Notes: a model not told the origin generated them from the letters alone. 64,000 bases of DNA from Planococcus sp. MER TA 32b (GCA_023715185.1 JAMCAN010000001.1:1488001-1552000), one strand, 5' to 3'. Shown: positions 51,266 through 60,785, counted from the stretch's first letter. Numbers and translations: made by a program.

Positions 51266-52105
51266 TTATTGTTCATATGATTTCATGACCATCGGCAGAA
51301 GCTCCGTCAGCTCGTGGGCAAGCAACGTATGCGCGGAGCGGGTTTTGGTCCATTCATCGGCGCATGCTCCGTGGAAATGGACGGCATTCAGGACTGCATG
51401 CCTCCAGTTTTCATGGCAGCAGAGCATTCCGAGCAGCATTCCGGTCAATGTATCGCCGGTGCCGCCTTTTGCCAGTGCGCTGTTGCCCGTCGTATTCAAA
51501 TAAGTCTCGCCGTCCGGAAACGCAATGACCGTATTTTGTCCTTTCAGTACGATGGTGACGCCTAATCCGGCGGCCCAAATTGTGGCATGATGTACGCGGC
51601 GCTGCTGGAGTTCCTGCATTGAAACCCCAGTGATCCTTGAAAATTCACCCGGGTGCGGCGTCAATATGACTGGAGCTGCAGTTTTGCCGTATTCCCTCTC
51701 GGATAGTGCACCCGCATCCAGCACAAGCGGTTTTCCGACACGGAGCAGGTGTTCGACTGCGGCTTCAGTTTTATGATCCGGCAGCATCCCCGGACCGATT
51801 GCAATTGCTTTATAGGAAGCCAAGTCAAGTTCTGGGTCATCGATCCGCTCCATCAATTCGGGCTCAAAGGTCGCTTCCGGCACATGGGAAGCGATGGGTA
51901 TTATGGAATCACTGGCGGTCGCCACCACCAATTTTCCGAGCCCGCTCCTCATCGCTGCTTTCGTGGCCAGTACAGCTGCACCGGGCATACCCTTACTGCC
52001 CGCTACCAATAAAGCCGTTCCATAAGTACCTTTATGGCTTTCGGGTTGCCGCTGGCGGAAATGCATTTTTACGTGATTTTCAGACCAAACAGGGGTAATG
52101 TCCAT
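51266..52105 (-). CDS. nnrD: ADP-dependent NAD(P)H-hydrate dehydratase
   Basis: 279 residues, ribokinase-like fold without an epimerase domain. Motifs: KGTYGTALLVAGSKGMPGA, ILTPHPGEFSRITG and the ATP-binding LAKGGTGDTLTGML. It repairs hydrated NAD(P)H. The start ATG 52105 lies nine bases from GGAAGG; ATG 52114 overlaps that site. The partner epimerase is not in the window. Confidence 0.93.
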   Translation of the reverse strand: MDITPVWSENHVKMHFRQRQPESHKGTYGTALLVAGSKGMPGAAVLATKAAMRSGLGKLVVATASDSIIPIASHVPEATFEPELMERIDDPELDLASYKAIAIGPGMLPDHKTEAAVEHLLRVGKPLVLDAGALSEREYGKTAAPVILTPHPGEFSRITGVSMQELQQRRVHHATIWAAGLGVTIVLKGQNTVIAFPDGETYLNTTGNSALAKGGTGDTLTGMLLGMLCCHENWRHAVLNAVHFHGACADEWTKTRSAHTLLAHELTELLPMVMKSYEQ

Positions 52106-52242
52106 CCAACTCATCCTTCCTCTTCACTATATAAAAGAAATAGCCTGAATAGAGGGGGGGTAAACAAAACCAGCTGACAGACCTGCTTGAAAAATTCTGG
52201 AACGGGTAAAGAACAATAAACCTTTATAAGGGAGTGTTCCGA

Positions 52243-52413
52243 ATGACAGATAAAAAAGAACGGCAAAACAATGGGGAAGACAGGGAACAGCATTTTACTG
52301 GCTCACCTGAAGAACAGCTGCCTGATCTGGAAGCGGAAGATATCCAGGAACCGGCTGAAGAGAATGACCGGCAAAAAAGAGATACGGATAAAGACAAGGA
52401 AAAGGACGATTGA
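52243..52413 (+). CDS. Small highly charged protein
   Basis: 56 residues, MTDKKERQNNGEDREQHFTG at the start and DRQKRDTDKDKEKDD at the end: very rich in Asp, Glu, Lys and Arg, with one Phe and no Trp or Tyr, so probably disordered. AAGGGAGTG precedes the ATG and a terminator follows 9 bases after the stop. Unknown function; its composition recalls small hydrophilic stress proteins. Confidence 0.65.
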   Translation: MTDKKERQNNGEDREQHFTGSPEEQLPDLEAEDIQEPAEENDRQKRDTDKDKEKDD

Positions 52414-52421
52414 TGGCTGCG

Positions 52422-52451
52422 GCTGCCCCTCACAGGACGGGCAGCTTTTTT
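52422..52451 (+). terminator. Terminator after the small charged protein
   Basis: GCTGCCC / GGGCAGC stem followed by six T. Confidence 0.88.
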
Positions 52452-52651
52452 GCTGGTTATTAATCAGAAAACACAGTCGATCCAAAAATATTAATCTGTA
52501 TTTGCAAGGGAATTTAATGTAAAATAAAACTGTGTTTAAAAATCAGAAAAATCTGAATTCGGGAAGGTGATAGGGATTAAAATGATTTCTGGAAAGTTCT
52601 TCGGATGCACAGTGCCGGTATGTCACTAGAATTTATTCGGAGGCGATAGAT

Positions 52652-53041
52652 ATGGATGAAAATGAGAGAATTGAGTTTTTCCGCAGATTCAATGAAGCAT
52701 TTTTCAAAGGAGACCAGGAATTTATCAGCGACCACGTGACAGAAGATGTTACCTGGTCAATTGTGGGCACCGAACCTGTAAAAGGGAAACAGGGATTATT
52801 GGATGCGGCGTTTGGCATCGCGGATTTCAGCAATATGGAATACGAGATTGAATCGGTTATTTGCAGCAATGGTGAAGCGGCAGTAAAAGGGATCAGCCGC
52901 CGTAATGATGATGAAGGGAATGTCCGCAATTTCTGCTATTGTGATATGTATACATTGGAAGGTGAACATTCTGAAAAAGTAAAAAGCATCATTACATTTG
53001 TGATTGAATTGAACCAGCAGCAACAAGCAAATAGTTATTGA
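52652..53041 (+). CDS. SnoaL-like (NTF2-fold) protein
   Basis: 129 residues. RFNEAFFKGDQEFISDHVTEDV and VTWSIVGTEPVKGK are typical of SnoaL-like NTF2 folds, single-domain proteins with varied isomerase, hydrolase or binding roles. The C-terminal QQQQANSY tail is probably disordered. CGGAGGCG precedes the ATG. Function unassigned. Confidence 0.82.
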   Translation: MDENERIEFFRRFNEAFFKGDQEFISDHVTEDVTWSIVGTEPVKGKQGLLDAAFGIADFSNMEYEIESVICSNGEAAVKGISRRNDDEGNVRNFCYCDMYTLEGEHSEKVKSIITFVIELNQQQQANSY

Positions 53042-53187
53042 AAAGTTTTTATTTGAACAGATAAAAGTAAGGGAAATGAGAAAATAGCCTGTCTGCCTCT
53101 CCCCTCGGCTATGGTAAACTGAAAGATGCAATCGAATAGGGAACTCAAGGGTGGTTAGCCATCCCCGGAAGAAAGGGGGTGGTGCAT

Positions 53188-53346
53188 ATGACGGTTTATG
53201 AAGCATTGATGTTTGCAGTAACGTTCGCAAGCCTGATGCTTATGATTTCGTCTAAAGACCTAAAGAAAAGCGAAAGCGCCCGTTCAGCTCTGAAAGGCAT
53301 AAGGCGAGTCAGCGAAATGGCGTTCTGTGCCATGCAGCTGGCTTGA
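53188..53346 (+). CDS. Putative type I toxin (holin-like, TxpA/BsrG-like group)
   Basis: 52 codons. MTVYEALMFAVTFASLMLMI is the hallmark start of the holin-like toxins (M-[ST]-x-Y-E-x-L-M and a single hydrophobic helix). Usual members end soon after a few Lys; this one continues with SSKDLKKSESARSALKG and ends QLA, a longer charged tail. Toxins of this kind insert in the membrane. GAAAGGGGGTGG precedes the ATG. An antisense RNA is predicted to start from 53517 leftwards and end just before this frame. Confidence 0.7.
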   Translation: MTVYEALMFAVTFASLMLMISSKDLKKSESARSALKGIRRVSEMAFCAMQLA

Positions 53347-53382
53347 CTTATGTCCCGAAGAGCTGGGCGCTGGAGTCTGGAC

Positions 53383-53517
53383 AAAAAAATAACCCGCCCT
53401 TGAGTTGGTAGCTCTGCGGGTTATTCTTATTAAGTAACCTAATGGCTGATCTCCCTTGTTGGGACCTGGCGATTGCTTGCCGTCCGGTGTTGACGCACCG
53501 GGCGGCTTTTTCTTATA
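53383..53517 (-). ncRNA. Antisense antitoxin RNA (predicted)
   Basis: A minus-strand promoter at 53524-53551 and a minus-strand terminator at 53383-53425 (ATAACCCGC / GCGGGTTAT followed by seven T) bound an RNA of about 135 bases. It is complementary to the 3' end of the toxin message, which terminates on the other strand at 53479-53512. This is the arrangement of TxpA/RatA-type systems. Prediction from signals only. Confidence 0.65.
53479..53512 (+). terminator. Terminator of the toxin message
   Basis: GCCGTCCGGTG pairs with CACCGGGCGGC (one G-U), then TTTTTC. It lies inside the antisense transcription unit, so the two RNAs overlap tail to tail. Confidence 0.85.
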
Positions 53518-53523
53518 CATACT

Positions 53524-53551
53524 ATTATATACCCGGTAGCCTGAATTTCAA
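53524..53551 (-). promoter_or_regulatory. Promoter of the antisense RNA
   Basis: On the minus strand TTGAAA (53546-53551), 16-base spacer, TATAAT (53524-53529). Confidence 0.75.
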
Positions 53552-53583
53552 GCGAATCGGTTAAAATTACTGAGAGGCAGGAG

Positions 53584-53973
53584 ATGGATTTGAGAAATCG
53601 GGCTGCTGTAATCGTTATCGAAAACGATCGATTGGCATTGATTAAAAGAATTCGTAACGAAAAGACCTACTTTGTCTTTCCTGGCGGCGGCATCGAAGAA
53701 ACCGAAACACCTGCAGAAGCCGCAAAACGGGAGGCAATGGAAGAACTGGGGCTGGAAGTGGAAATTGGTGAATGCATTTTCAAGCTGTCGGGAACGAAGG
53801 AAGAATCTTATTTTCTGGCTACAGCAACAGGTGGAAAGTTTGGCATGGGCACCGGTATGGAATTTACAGCATCCGCTATGGAGCGGGGCAGCTATGAAGC
53901 TGTATGGGTGGCCAGGGACATACTCCCGACGATTACGTTATATCCTGAAGAGTTGGCCACAAAACTTAGCTAA
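53584..53973 (+). CDS. Nudix hydrolase
   Basis: 129 residues. The Nudix box reads GGGIEETETPAEAAKREAME followed by ELGL (about residues 37-60), with all G, E and R positions of G-x5-E-x7-R-E-U-x-E-E-x-G-U. Substrate unknown. GAGAGG lies eight bases before the ATG, and a bidirectional terminator follows. Confidence 0.92.
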   Translation: MDLRNRAAVIVIENDRLALIKRIRNEKTYFVFPGGGIEETETPAEAAKREAMEELGLEVEIGECIFKLSGTKEESYFLATATGGKFGMGTGMEFTASAMERGSYEAVWVARDILPTITLYPEELATKLS

Positions 53974-53979
53974 AACATA

Positions 53980-54028
53980 AAATAACCCCTTGGACAGAGC
54001 AATATGCTTATCCAAGGGGTTATTTTTA
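53980..54028. terminator. Bidirectional terminator between the Nudix gene and ptsI
   Basis: AAATAACCCCTTGGA pairs with TCCAAGGGGTTATTT; T runs on both sides. Confidence 0.9.
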
Positions 54029-54069
54029 TTCTACTCGTTTCCTAAAGTTATATTAGGATTAACAAAAAC

Positions 54070-55788
54070 TCATTTATCCACTAATTTAGCAACATAATTT
54101 TTTACATCTTCTGCAGTAGCCAATGCCAATATGGAGTCAGTGTATTTTTCCATCTCCGCTTTCGATAAGCTGCTGATCATGGAGCGGGTTTTCAATATGG
54201 ATGAAGCACTCATTGAAAACTCATCAAGACCAAGCCCCAGTAAGATCGGAACAGCCAGTTCTTCTCCAGCCATCTCTCCGCACATACCAGCCCATTTTCC
54301 TTCTTTATGGGCAGCGTCTATAACCATTTTCACCATCCGCAGTATTGCAGGGTTGAACGGCTGGTATAGATGTGAGACATTTTCATTCATTCGGTCAGCA
54401 GCCATCGTGTACTGGATCAAATCGTTGGTTCCAATGGAGAAGAAATCGACTTCTTTAGCGAAAAGGTCAGCCATCACAGCTGTAGAAGGGATTTCAACCA
54501 TTATGCCGACTTCGATGTTGTTATTGAAAGGGATGTTTTCTGCTGAAAGCTTTTCCTGTTCTTCTAAAAACAATTGCTTGGCTTGCCTGAATTCATCAAG
54601 CGTTGCAATCATCGGGAACATGATTTTCAGATTGCCATGGACGCTTGAACGGAGCAAAGCCCGCAGCTGTGTTCTGAACAAGTCGGGCATCTCGAGGCAC
54701 AAGCGAATTGCCCGAAGCCCAAGAAACGGGTTCAGTTCTTTCGGCAAATCCAAATAAGACAGTTCCTTGTCTCCTCCGATGTCCAATGTACGGACAACAG
54801 TCGGTCTGTCTCCCATAGCCTTCAGCACTTCAGAATAAATTTCATATTGCTGTTCTTCAGTCGGGAAACTGTCTCTGCCCATATACAAAAATTCCGTCCG
54901 GAAAAGGCCGATTGCTTCCGCGCCGTTTTCAAGCGCGGATTTCACATCTTTCGGTGAACCGATATTGGCAGCCAGTTCCACTTTGAAGCCATCAGCAGAA
55001 ACAGAAGGTGCATCTTTCAATGCAGCCAGCGCTGTTTTTCTGTCTTCAAAATCAATTTTGCGTTTCTTATACAATTCAATTTGTTCTTCCGTGGGATCTG
55101 CAATAATCTTCCCTTCAATGCCGTCAATGATAAGCATAATTTCATCCGCTAAGCTTGCCATTAGTTTTTTGACTCCGACAACTGCAGGAATTTCAAGCGT
55201 CCTCGCCAAAATGGCCGAATGTGATGTCCTGCCGCCTATTTCAGTTACAAAACCCTGGATGAATTCAGGATTGAACTGGACCGTGTCTGATGGGGTAAGA
55301 TCATCAGCCAACAGGATTACTTTCTCTGAAATTAACCCCGGGTTCGGAAACTTCACTCCCAGTAAATGGGCCAATACACGGTTTCTGACATCCTTTATAT
55401 CCGCTGCACGTTCCTTCATATAGTCGTTGTCCATCGAAGCGAAAATATTCATGAACATGTCCGACACTTCATGCAAGGCAAACTCAGCATTGACCAGGTC
55501 ATTTTCAATTTTCTCTGTAATTGGTCCGATCAGTTCAGGATCACTCAGCACCATGAGATGAGCACCAAAAATCGCTGCTTCTTTAGGTCCGATTTGCGTT
55601 TCGGCCTGTTCTTTGATGAGTTCGAGTTCTTCTGAAGATACAGCAATCGCTGTGTGGAACCGTTCAATTTCAAGTGCAGGGTCGTCAATTGACTTCTTGT
55701 CAAATTCAAGAGACGGACTTTCCAGCCGGTATGTCTTTGCTATGGCAATTCCGTCAGAAGCCGCAATTCCATATAATTCAGCTGTCAT
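54070..55788 (-). CDS. ptsI: PTS phosphoenolpyruvate-protein phosphotransferase EI
   Basis: 572 residues, standard EI length. The phosphorylated His is in [20 protein letters not shown] (about residue 191); the PEP site has [16 protein letters not shown] and a Cys in [11 protein letters not shown] (about 500). It phosphorylates HPr with PEP in the cytosol. The ATG overlaps the HPr stop codon by one base (TAATG), so the two genes are coupled. Confidence 0.98.
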   Translation of the reverse strand: MTAELYGIAASDGIAIAKTYRLESPSLEFDKKSIDDPALEIERFHTAIAVSSEELELIKEQAETQIGPKEAAIFGAHLMVLSDPELIGPITEKIENDLVNAEFALHEVSDMFMNIFASMDNDYMKERAADIKDVRNRVLAHLLGVKFPNPGLISEKVILLADDLTPSDTVQFNPEFIQGFVTEIGGRTSHSAILARTLEIPAVVGVKKLMASLADEIMLIIDGIEGKIIADPTEEQIELYKKRKIDFEDRKTALAALKDAPSVSADGFKVELAANIGSPKDVKSALENGAEAIGLFRTEFLYMGRDSFPTEEQQYEIYSEVLKAMGDRPTVVRTLDIGGDKELSYLDLPKELNPFLGLRAIRLCLEMPDLFRTQLRALLRSSVHGNLKIMFPMIATLDEFRQAKQLFLEEQEKLSAENIPFNNNIEVGIMVEIPSTAVMADLFAKEVDFFSIGTNDLIQYTMAADRMNENVSHLYQPFNPAILRMVKMVIDAAHKEGKWAGMCGEMAGEELAVPILLGLGLDEFSMSASSILKTRSMISSLSKAEMEKYTDSILALATAEDVKNYVAKLVDK

Positions 55789-56054
55789 TAGTTCGAAATC
55801 CCTTCAGCTTTCATTGCTTCTTCGATTTTAGCCATCGCTTCATCTTCATCTTCACCGTCAGCAGAAATCGTGACAACCGAACCGGATGAGATTCCGAGGG
55901 ACATGACGCCTAATATTGATTTCAAGTTTACTTTCTTGCCTTTGAATTCCAATTGGATATCAGATTTAAATTTGCTCACTGTACCAACCAGCGCAGATGC
56001 AGGCCGTGCATGCATACCCGCTTCGTCTGTGATAATGAATTGTTTTTCAGTCAT
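55788..56054 (-). CDS. ptsH: Phosphocarrier protein HPr
   Basis: 88 residues. His15 is in GMHARPAS (active site); the regulatory Ser46 region is [12 protein letters not shown], so the protein can serve both PTS transfer and, as P-Ser-HPr, CcpA-dependent catabolite control. AGGAGG precedes the ATG at 56054; the in-frame extension to 56105 lacks a start signal. Divergent from the fru operon. Confidence 0.98.
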   Translation of the reverse strand: MTEKQFIITDEAGMHARPASALVGTVSKFKSDIQLEFKGKKVNLKSILGVMSLGISSGSVVTISADGEDEDEAMAKIEEAMKAEGISN

Positions 56055-56166
56055 TTGAATTCCTCCTAATGTAATTATAAGTTCATTTTCAATAGTATAA
56101 ACCACTGTATATCAAAGAACCAATGATAGAAAATGAACGTTTTTGATTGCTTATGAATGATTATGA

Positions 56167-56195
56167 TTGATTTTGGAAGCGATTTCAAGTAATAT
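56167..56195 (+). promoter_or_regulatory. Promoter of the fru operon with a cre box in the spacer
   Basis: TTGATT (56167-56172), 17-base spacer, TAATAT (56190-56195). The spacer begins with TTGGAAGCGATTTCA (56173-56187), which fits the CcpA operator consensus WTGNAANCGNWNNCW. Binding here would block RNA polymerase, giving catabolite repression of fruRKA. Confidence 0.85.
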
Positions 56196-56226
56196 CTACT
56201 TAAAATTACTAAAGCAGGTGATTGAG

Positions 56227-56979
56227 TTGTTAACCAACGAGCGGCATGACTACATTTTACGAATGCTCGAAGAAAAAAAGACAGTGAAACTGCAGGATTT
56301 GGTTGAAGTGACGGATGCTTCCGAATCGACTTTACGCCGAGATCTGACTGAACTTGAAAGCATGGGGAAACTTGAACGTGTTTTTGGCGGGGCGGTTCTC
56401 CCTGGACGGAATTTGCAGGAACCGAGCATGGATGACAAGTCGACCCGTAATTTGAAGGAGAAGAAGTCGATCGCTGAATACGCGGCTTCATTTGTTCAGG
56501 AAGGCGACAGTGTATTCCTGGATGCGGGTACGACAACGCTTCAAATGATTACCTTTATTAAAGATAAGAATCCTGTCGTAGTGACTAATGGGCTGCCGCT
56601 TGCAGTTGCGCTGAATGAAGCTGGCATCACCACCTATTTGACCGGTGGGATGTTGAAGCCGCGAACCGGCGCATTTGTCGGAGCGGGTGCTCTAGCTGCG
56701 CTTGGAGCCTATCATTTCGATATCTGTTTTCTCGGTGTCAATGGCATCCATGCCGATTATGGCTATACGACGCCGGACCCGGAAGAAGCCGCCGTCAAGA
56801 AGAAAGCAGCTTCCCATGCGAGAAAGACCTATATACTGGCAGATCACAGCAAAGTGAATAAAGTGAGTTTCGCCACAATCATAAATCTCCAGGATGCTGC
56901 GCTGATTGTCGATGGAGTGCCAGCTGAAACTTTGCAGGAATATAACAAAATTACAACTGTAAAGGTGGTTGAAAAATGA
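56227..56979 (+). CDS. fruR: DeoR-family regulator FruR of the fructose operon
   Basis: 250 residues. An N-terminal DeoR helix-turn-helix (LVEVTDASESTLRRDLTELE, about residues 24-43) and the C-terminal sugar-phosphate sensing domain with FLDAGTTTLQ and HSKVNKVSFA. Represses the fru operon, probably until fructose-1-phosphate accumulates. Start TTG 56227, five bases after AGGTGA. It overlaps fruK by four bases. Confidence 0.95.
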   Translation: MLTNERHDYILRMLEEKKTVKLQDLVEVTDASESTLRRDLTELESMGKLERVFGGAVLPGRNLQEPSMDDKSTRNLKEKKSIAEYAASFVQEGDSVFLDAGTTTLQMITFIKDKNPVVVTNGLPLAVALNEAGITTYLTGGMLKPRTGAFVGAGALAALGAYHFDICFLGVNGIHADYGYTTPDPEEAAVKKKAASHARKTYILADHSKVNKVSFATIINLQDAALIVDGVPAETLQEYNKITTVKVVEK

Positions 56980-57908
56980 TTTATACATGTACCGTATCAC
57001 CATCGATTGATTACACGAATTACTTGCCCGCATTCCAAACAGGTGGCTTGAACAGAAGCGAAAAAGTGAATTATTACCCGGGAGGAAAAGGGATAAACGT
57101 TTCCAGAGTCTTGAAGCGTCTAGGAGTCGACAGTATCGCTTATGGATTTGCCGGAGGTTTTACAGGCCAGTTCATCCAGGATTTTCTGGCAGCTGAAGAT
57201 GTGCGGACAGACTTTATTGATACCGGCCAGATTTCACGGATCAATATCAAGATCAAAGCCGCGGAAGAAACCGAATTGAATGGACCAGGACCGGAACTGA
57301 GCAACAGCCATCTGCAGGAATTGAAAAAGAAAGTGGAAAACATCAAACCCGGTGATTGGTTCATTCTTTCCGGCAGTATACCAGACACATTGCCGATTGA
57401 TTATTTCATCTCATTGGGAGAGACCTTGCAGAAACAGAAAGCTCGCTTTGTCTTGGATACGTCAGGTAAAGCATTAAGTGAATTGATCGACAGCCGTCCT
57501 TTTCTCATCAAACCGAATATCGAAGAATTGGGGGAATTGTTCCAGACAACCATTCAAAATAAGGAACATGCTGCCGAATGCGCGTTTCAGTTAACTGCCA
57601 AAGGCGTCGCCAACGTCATTGTTTCCATGGGGCCTTACGGGGCCATGCTGGTTGACAGTAAAGAGGCTTATTTTGCTGAAGCTCCGACAGGACAAATGGT
57701 CAATACCGTAGGAGCGGGTGATTCACTCGTTTCCGGCTTCATCGCTTCATTGTCGAAAGGCAGTTCAAAGGAAGAAGCATTCCGCTACGGCATTGCAAGC
57801 GGCAGTGCAACGGCTTTCAGTGATGATTTGTGCAGGAAAGAAGAGACAGAAGCATTATTGAATCAAATAAAAGTTCGGCCATTTAAAAGACTGGATGTGA
57901 AAAAATGA
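56976..57908 (+). CDS. fruK: 1-phosphofructokinase FruK
   Basis: 310 residues, PfkB family. N-terminal sugar-binding YPGGKGINVSRVLKRLG and C-terminal NTVGAGDSLVSGFIAS with the catalytic Asp. Converts fructose-1-phosphate made by FruA to fructose-1,6-bisphosphate. ATG overlaps the fruR stop (ATGA) and its own stop overlaps fruA in the same way, so the three proteins are made together. Confidence 0.97.
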   Translation: MIYTCTVSPSIDYTNYLPAFQTGGLNRSEKVNYYPGGKGINVSRVLKRLGVDSIAYGFAGGFTGQFIQDFLAAEDVRTDFIDTGQISRINIKIKAAEETELNGPGPELSNSHLQELKKKVENIKPGDWFILSGSIPDTLPIDYFISLGETLQKQKARFVLDTSGKALSELIDSRPFLIKPNIEELGELFQTTIQNKEHAAECAFQLTAKGVANVIVSMGPYGAMLVDSKEAYFAEAPTGQMVNTVGAGDSLVSGFIASLSKGSSKEEAFRYGIASGSATAFSDDLCRKEETEALLNQIKVRPFKRLDVKK

Positions 57909-59821
57909 GAATTACGGATTTATTGACAAAAGAAACGATTGCCATGGATTTAGCAGCTGGTTCAAAAGAAACGGTAATTGATGAATTGGTGAACCAGCTG
58001 GATGCAGCAGGGAAGTTAACTGATAAAAATGCATTCAAGGAAAACATTTTGGCCAGAGAAGCACAAAGCACAACGGGAATTGGTGAAGGAATCGCCATTC
58101 CACACGCAAAATCTGCAGCAGTCAAGCATCCTGCGATTGCATTTGGACGCGCACTTAACGGCATCGATTTTGAATCGATGGACGGCCAGCCGGCGAATTT
58201 ATTTTTCATGATTGCTGCAAGTGAAGGGGCGAATGACGCCCACTTGGAAGCCCTGTCAAGATTGGCGACATTTTTAATGGATGAACAGTTCCGCGAAAAA
58301 ATCCTCGCTGCCGACTCACAAGAAGATGTTTTGCGTGCGGTGTCAGATAAGGAAACTGAAGTTGAAGGTCCCGAGGAAGAAACTGTGGCAACCGACGATG
58401 TGCCAGATACTGTGGGAAAAAGGATTTTAGCCGTTACAGCATGCCCGACAGGCATTGCCCATACGTATATGGCGGCTGAAAAATTGAATGAGCGTGCAAA
58501 AGAGCGGGGCATTTCACTGAAAGTCGAAACAAATGGGTCAAGTGGTGTAAAAAACCGTTTGACTGCTGAAGATATCGCGGCAGCTGATGCGATTATCGTA
58601 GCCGCTGATACCAAAGTGGATATGGCCCGTTTTGACGGCAAACCGGTCATCCAGACAGCAGTCGGGAAAGCCATCTATGAAACAGATAACCTATTGGAGC
58701 GTGCTGTTACAAATGATGCGCCGGTCTACAAGCACGATAAATCAAAAGACGACACAGCCGAAGCAGAATCCAAAGGCGGATTTTACAAGCATTTGATGAA
58801 TGGTGTTTCCAATATGCTTCCTTTCGTAGTCGGCGGCGGAATCCTGATCGCTATTTCGTTTTTCTGGGGAATTGAAGCAACAGATCCGACAAGCCCCGAT
58901 TACAATGCCTTTGCTGCGATGCTGAATACAATCGGCGGCGGCAATGCCTTCTTCCTGATGGTGCCTGTGCTTGCCGGTTTTATCGCCATGAGTATTGCTG
59001 ACCGTCCCGGTTTCGCACCAGGGATGATCGGCGGTCTGATCGCCATCACCGTTTCCGGTGTGGATGAAGTCAGCGGCGGTTCCGGTTTCCTTGGCGGTCT
59101 GATCGCCGGATTCCTGGCAGGTTACGTAACGCTATTGGTGAAAAAGGCTTTTGCCGGTTTGCCGAATGCGCTTGAAGGATTGAAACCGGTCTTGTTCTAT
59201 CCGGTGTTCAGTATTGCGGTCACCGGTATCATCATGATGCTGGTCAATCCACAGCTGACAAAAGTTTACACTGGCATTTCTTCTTTCCTGGAAAGTCTTG
59301 GCGGCACGAATCTGGTGCTTGTCGGTTTGCTTTTGGGCGGCATGATGGCGGTCGATATGGGTGGACCGGTCAATAAAGCCGCGTATACATTCGGTATCGC
59401 CATGCTCGATGCCGACAATTTTACATTTATGGCGACAGTCATGGCCGCAGGCATGGTTCCACCGCTTGGCATGGCAATAGCTACTACATTGTTCAAGAAG
59501 AAATTCACGAAACCTGAGCGTGAAGCAGGTAAAACAGCATACGTTCTCGGGGCATGCTTCATTACGGAAGGTGTGATTCCATTTGCAGCGGCCGATCCAG
59601 CTCGTGTCATTCCGGCATCTATAGCTGGAGCGTCGGTCACAGGAGCTCTTGTCATGCTGTTCGACATCGGATTGCGTGCTCCACACGGCGGCGTGTTCGT
59701 AATGGGCTTTGTCGAAGGCGGAGCCATGAACGTCCTGCTCTATGCCCTGGCCATCATCATTGGGGCAATCGTTGCTGCATTGACAGTGGGTATTCTGAAA
59801 AAGAATACTGTTGCAGCCTAA
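57905..59821 (+). CDS. fruA: PTS fructose transporter EIIABC, FruA
   Basis: 638 residues. Domain order: EIIA (about 1-145, His in GEGIAIPHAKS), EIIB (about 170-265, Cys in TACPTGIAHTYMAA) and EIIC (about 290-630, about nine membrane helices, GGPVNKAAYTFG). Imports fructose as fructose-1-phosphate, receiving phosphate from HPr. A terminator follows. Sits at the end of the CcpA- and FruR-controlled operon. Confidence 0.97.
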   Translation: MRITDLLTKETIAMDLAAGSKETVIDELVNQLDAAGKLTDKNAFKENILAREAQSTTGIGEGIAIPHAKSAAVKHPAIAFGRALNGIDFESMDGQPANLFFMIAASEGANDAHLEALSRLATFLMDEQFREKILAADSQEDVLRAVSDKETEVEGPEEETVATDDVPDTVGKRILAVTACPTGIAHTYMAAEKLNERAKERGISLKVETNGSSGVKNRLTAEDIAAADAIIVAADTKVDMARFDGKPVIQTAVGKAIYETDNLLERAVTNDAPVYKHDKSKDDTAEAESKGGFYKHLMNGVSNMLPFVVGGGILIAISFFWGIEATDPTSPDYNAFAAMLNTIGGGNAFFLMVPVLAGFIAMSIADRPGFAPGMIGGLIAITVSGVDEVSGGSGFLGGLIAGFLAGYVTLLVKKAFAGLPNALEGLKPVLFYPVFSIAVTGIIMMLVNPQLTKVYTGISSFLESLGGTNLVLVGLLLGGMMAVDMGGPVNKAAYTFGIAMLDADNFTFMATVMAAGMVPPLGMAIATTLFKKKFTKPEREAGKTAYVLGACFITEGVIPFAAADPARVIPASIAGASVTGALVMLFDIGLRAPHGGVFVMGFVEGGAMNVLLYALAIIIGAIVAALTVGILKKNTVAA

Positions 59822-59830
59822 TTAATATGG

Positions 59831-59860
59831 AGAGCTCTCATAACTATGAGGGCTCTTTTT
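59831..59860 (+). terminator. Terminator of the fru operon
   Basis: AGAGCTCTCAT pairs with ATGAGGGCTCT around AACT, then five T. Confidence 0.88.
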
Positions 59861-59946
59861 CTATCTTAAATATGTAATCCGTATGCTAAAATAAGGAAAA
59901 ATATTATTGATGTCATACAAGACTTTTTGGAAGTAGAGGTGAGAAT

Positions 59947-60687
59947 GTGTTTTTGAAACGAATAAGCTTGCTAAATAAAGACAATGTCGACGCAACACAA
60001 TTTCCTTTCACGATTCCAGCCATCGAAAACTTTGAAGAACTGGAGCTGACAAGTAATATCACTTTCTTTGTAGGTGAAAATGGATCCGGGAAATCCACGC
60101 TGCTGGAGGCAATCGCCGAGAAATGCGAATTCAATTCAGCGGGCGGCGGGCGCAATAATACATACAATGTCCATGCTTCCCATTCAATATTGGGGGAACA
60201 TATCCGTTTGTCTTGGATGCCAAAGATTACGAATGGTTTTTTCATGCGAGCGGAATCTTTTTATCATTTTGCCACTCATATCGATGAATTGCGTAAAGAA
60301 GATTTTAGAGCTTACGATAGCTACGGCGGACGCTCTTTGCATGAACAGTCCCATGGGGAGTCATTTTTCTCTTTGTTCCAGAATCGATTCAATGGACGTG
60401 CGATTTATCTCCTGGATGAGCCGGAAGCTGCCTTGTCGCCGCAACGGCAACTGGCATTCCTGCGGATTCTGCATGATTTGACGGTGAAAGAAGGATGTCA
60501 GTTTATCATTGCCACGCATTCACCTATCCTGCTGGGATATCCGGACGCCTCCATATTAAGTTTTGACTACGGTAAAATAGAAGAAATCGATTATGAACAA
60601 ACGGATCATTATCAAATCACGAAATATTTTCTCGATCATCGTGAAAAATTCCTGGAGGAAATTTTGAAGGATGAACCGGAGACATAG
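59947..60687 (+). CDS. AAA/ABC-type ATPase (stand-alone)
   Basis: 246 residues, GTG start after AGAGGTGA. Walker A is VGENGSGKSTLLEAIA (about residues 42-57), Walker B YLLDEPEAALSPQRQL (about 157) and a downstream His in IATHSPILL, the layout of the AAA_21/SMC-like ATPases. The ABC signature is reduced to a HGES-type motif. No transmembrane partner lies next to it. Possible roles are in nucleic-acid or defence-related systems; none can be assigned. Confidence 0.82.
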   Translation: MFLKRISLLNKDNVDATQFPFTIPAIENFEELELTSNITFFVGENGSGKSTLLEAIAEKCEFNSAGGGRNNTYNVHASHSILGEHIRLSWMPKITNGFFMRAESFYHFATHIDELRKEDFRAYDSYGGRSLHEQSHGESFFSLFQNRFNGRAIYLLDEPEAALSPQRQLAFLRILHDLTVKEGCQFIIATHSPILLGYPDASILSFDYGKIEEIDYEQTDHYQITKYFLDHREKFLEEILKDEPET

Positions 60688-60785
60688 TTTTATAGATCAA
60701 GAATTAAGAAATTGCCGCCGGGTTTAGTGCGGAGTTTTTGCATTCATATTGATGAATATATAAATGGTTTAATTTAAAACGGTTA

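Noticed and set aside
53284-53520. Minus-strand frame of 78 codons over the toxin locus
   Set aside because: Better explained as the antisense RNA region: it contains two terminators, and the product is low-complexity without a family.
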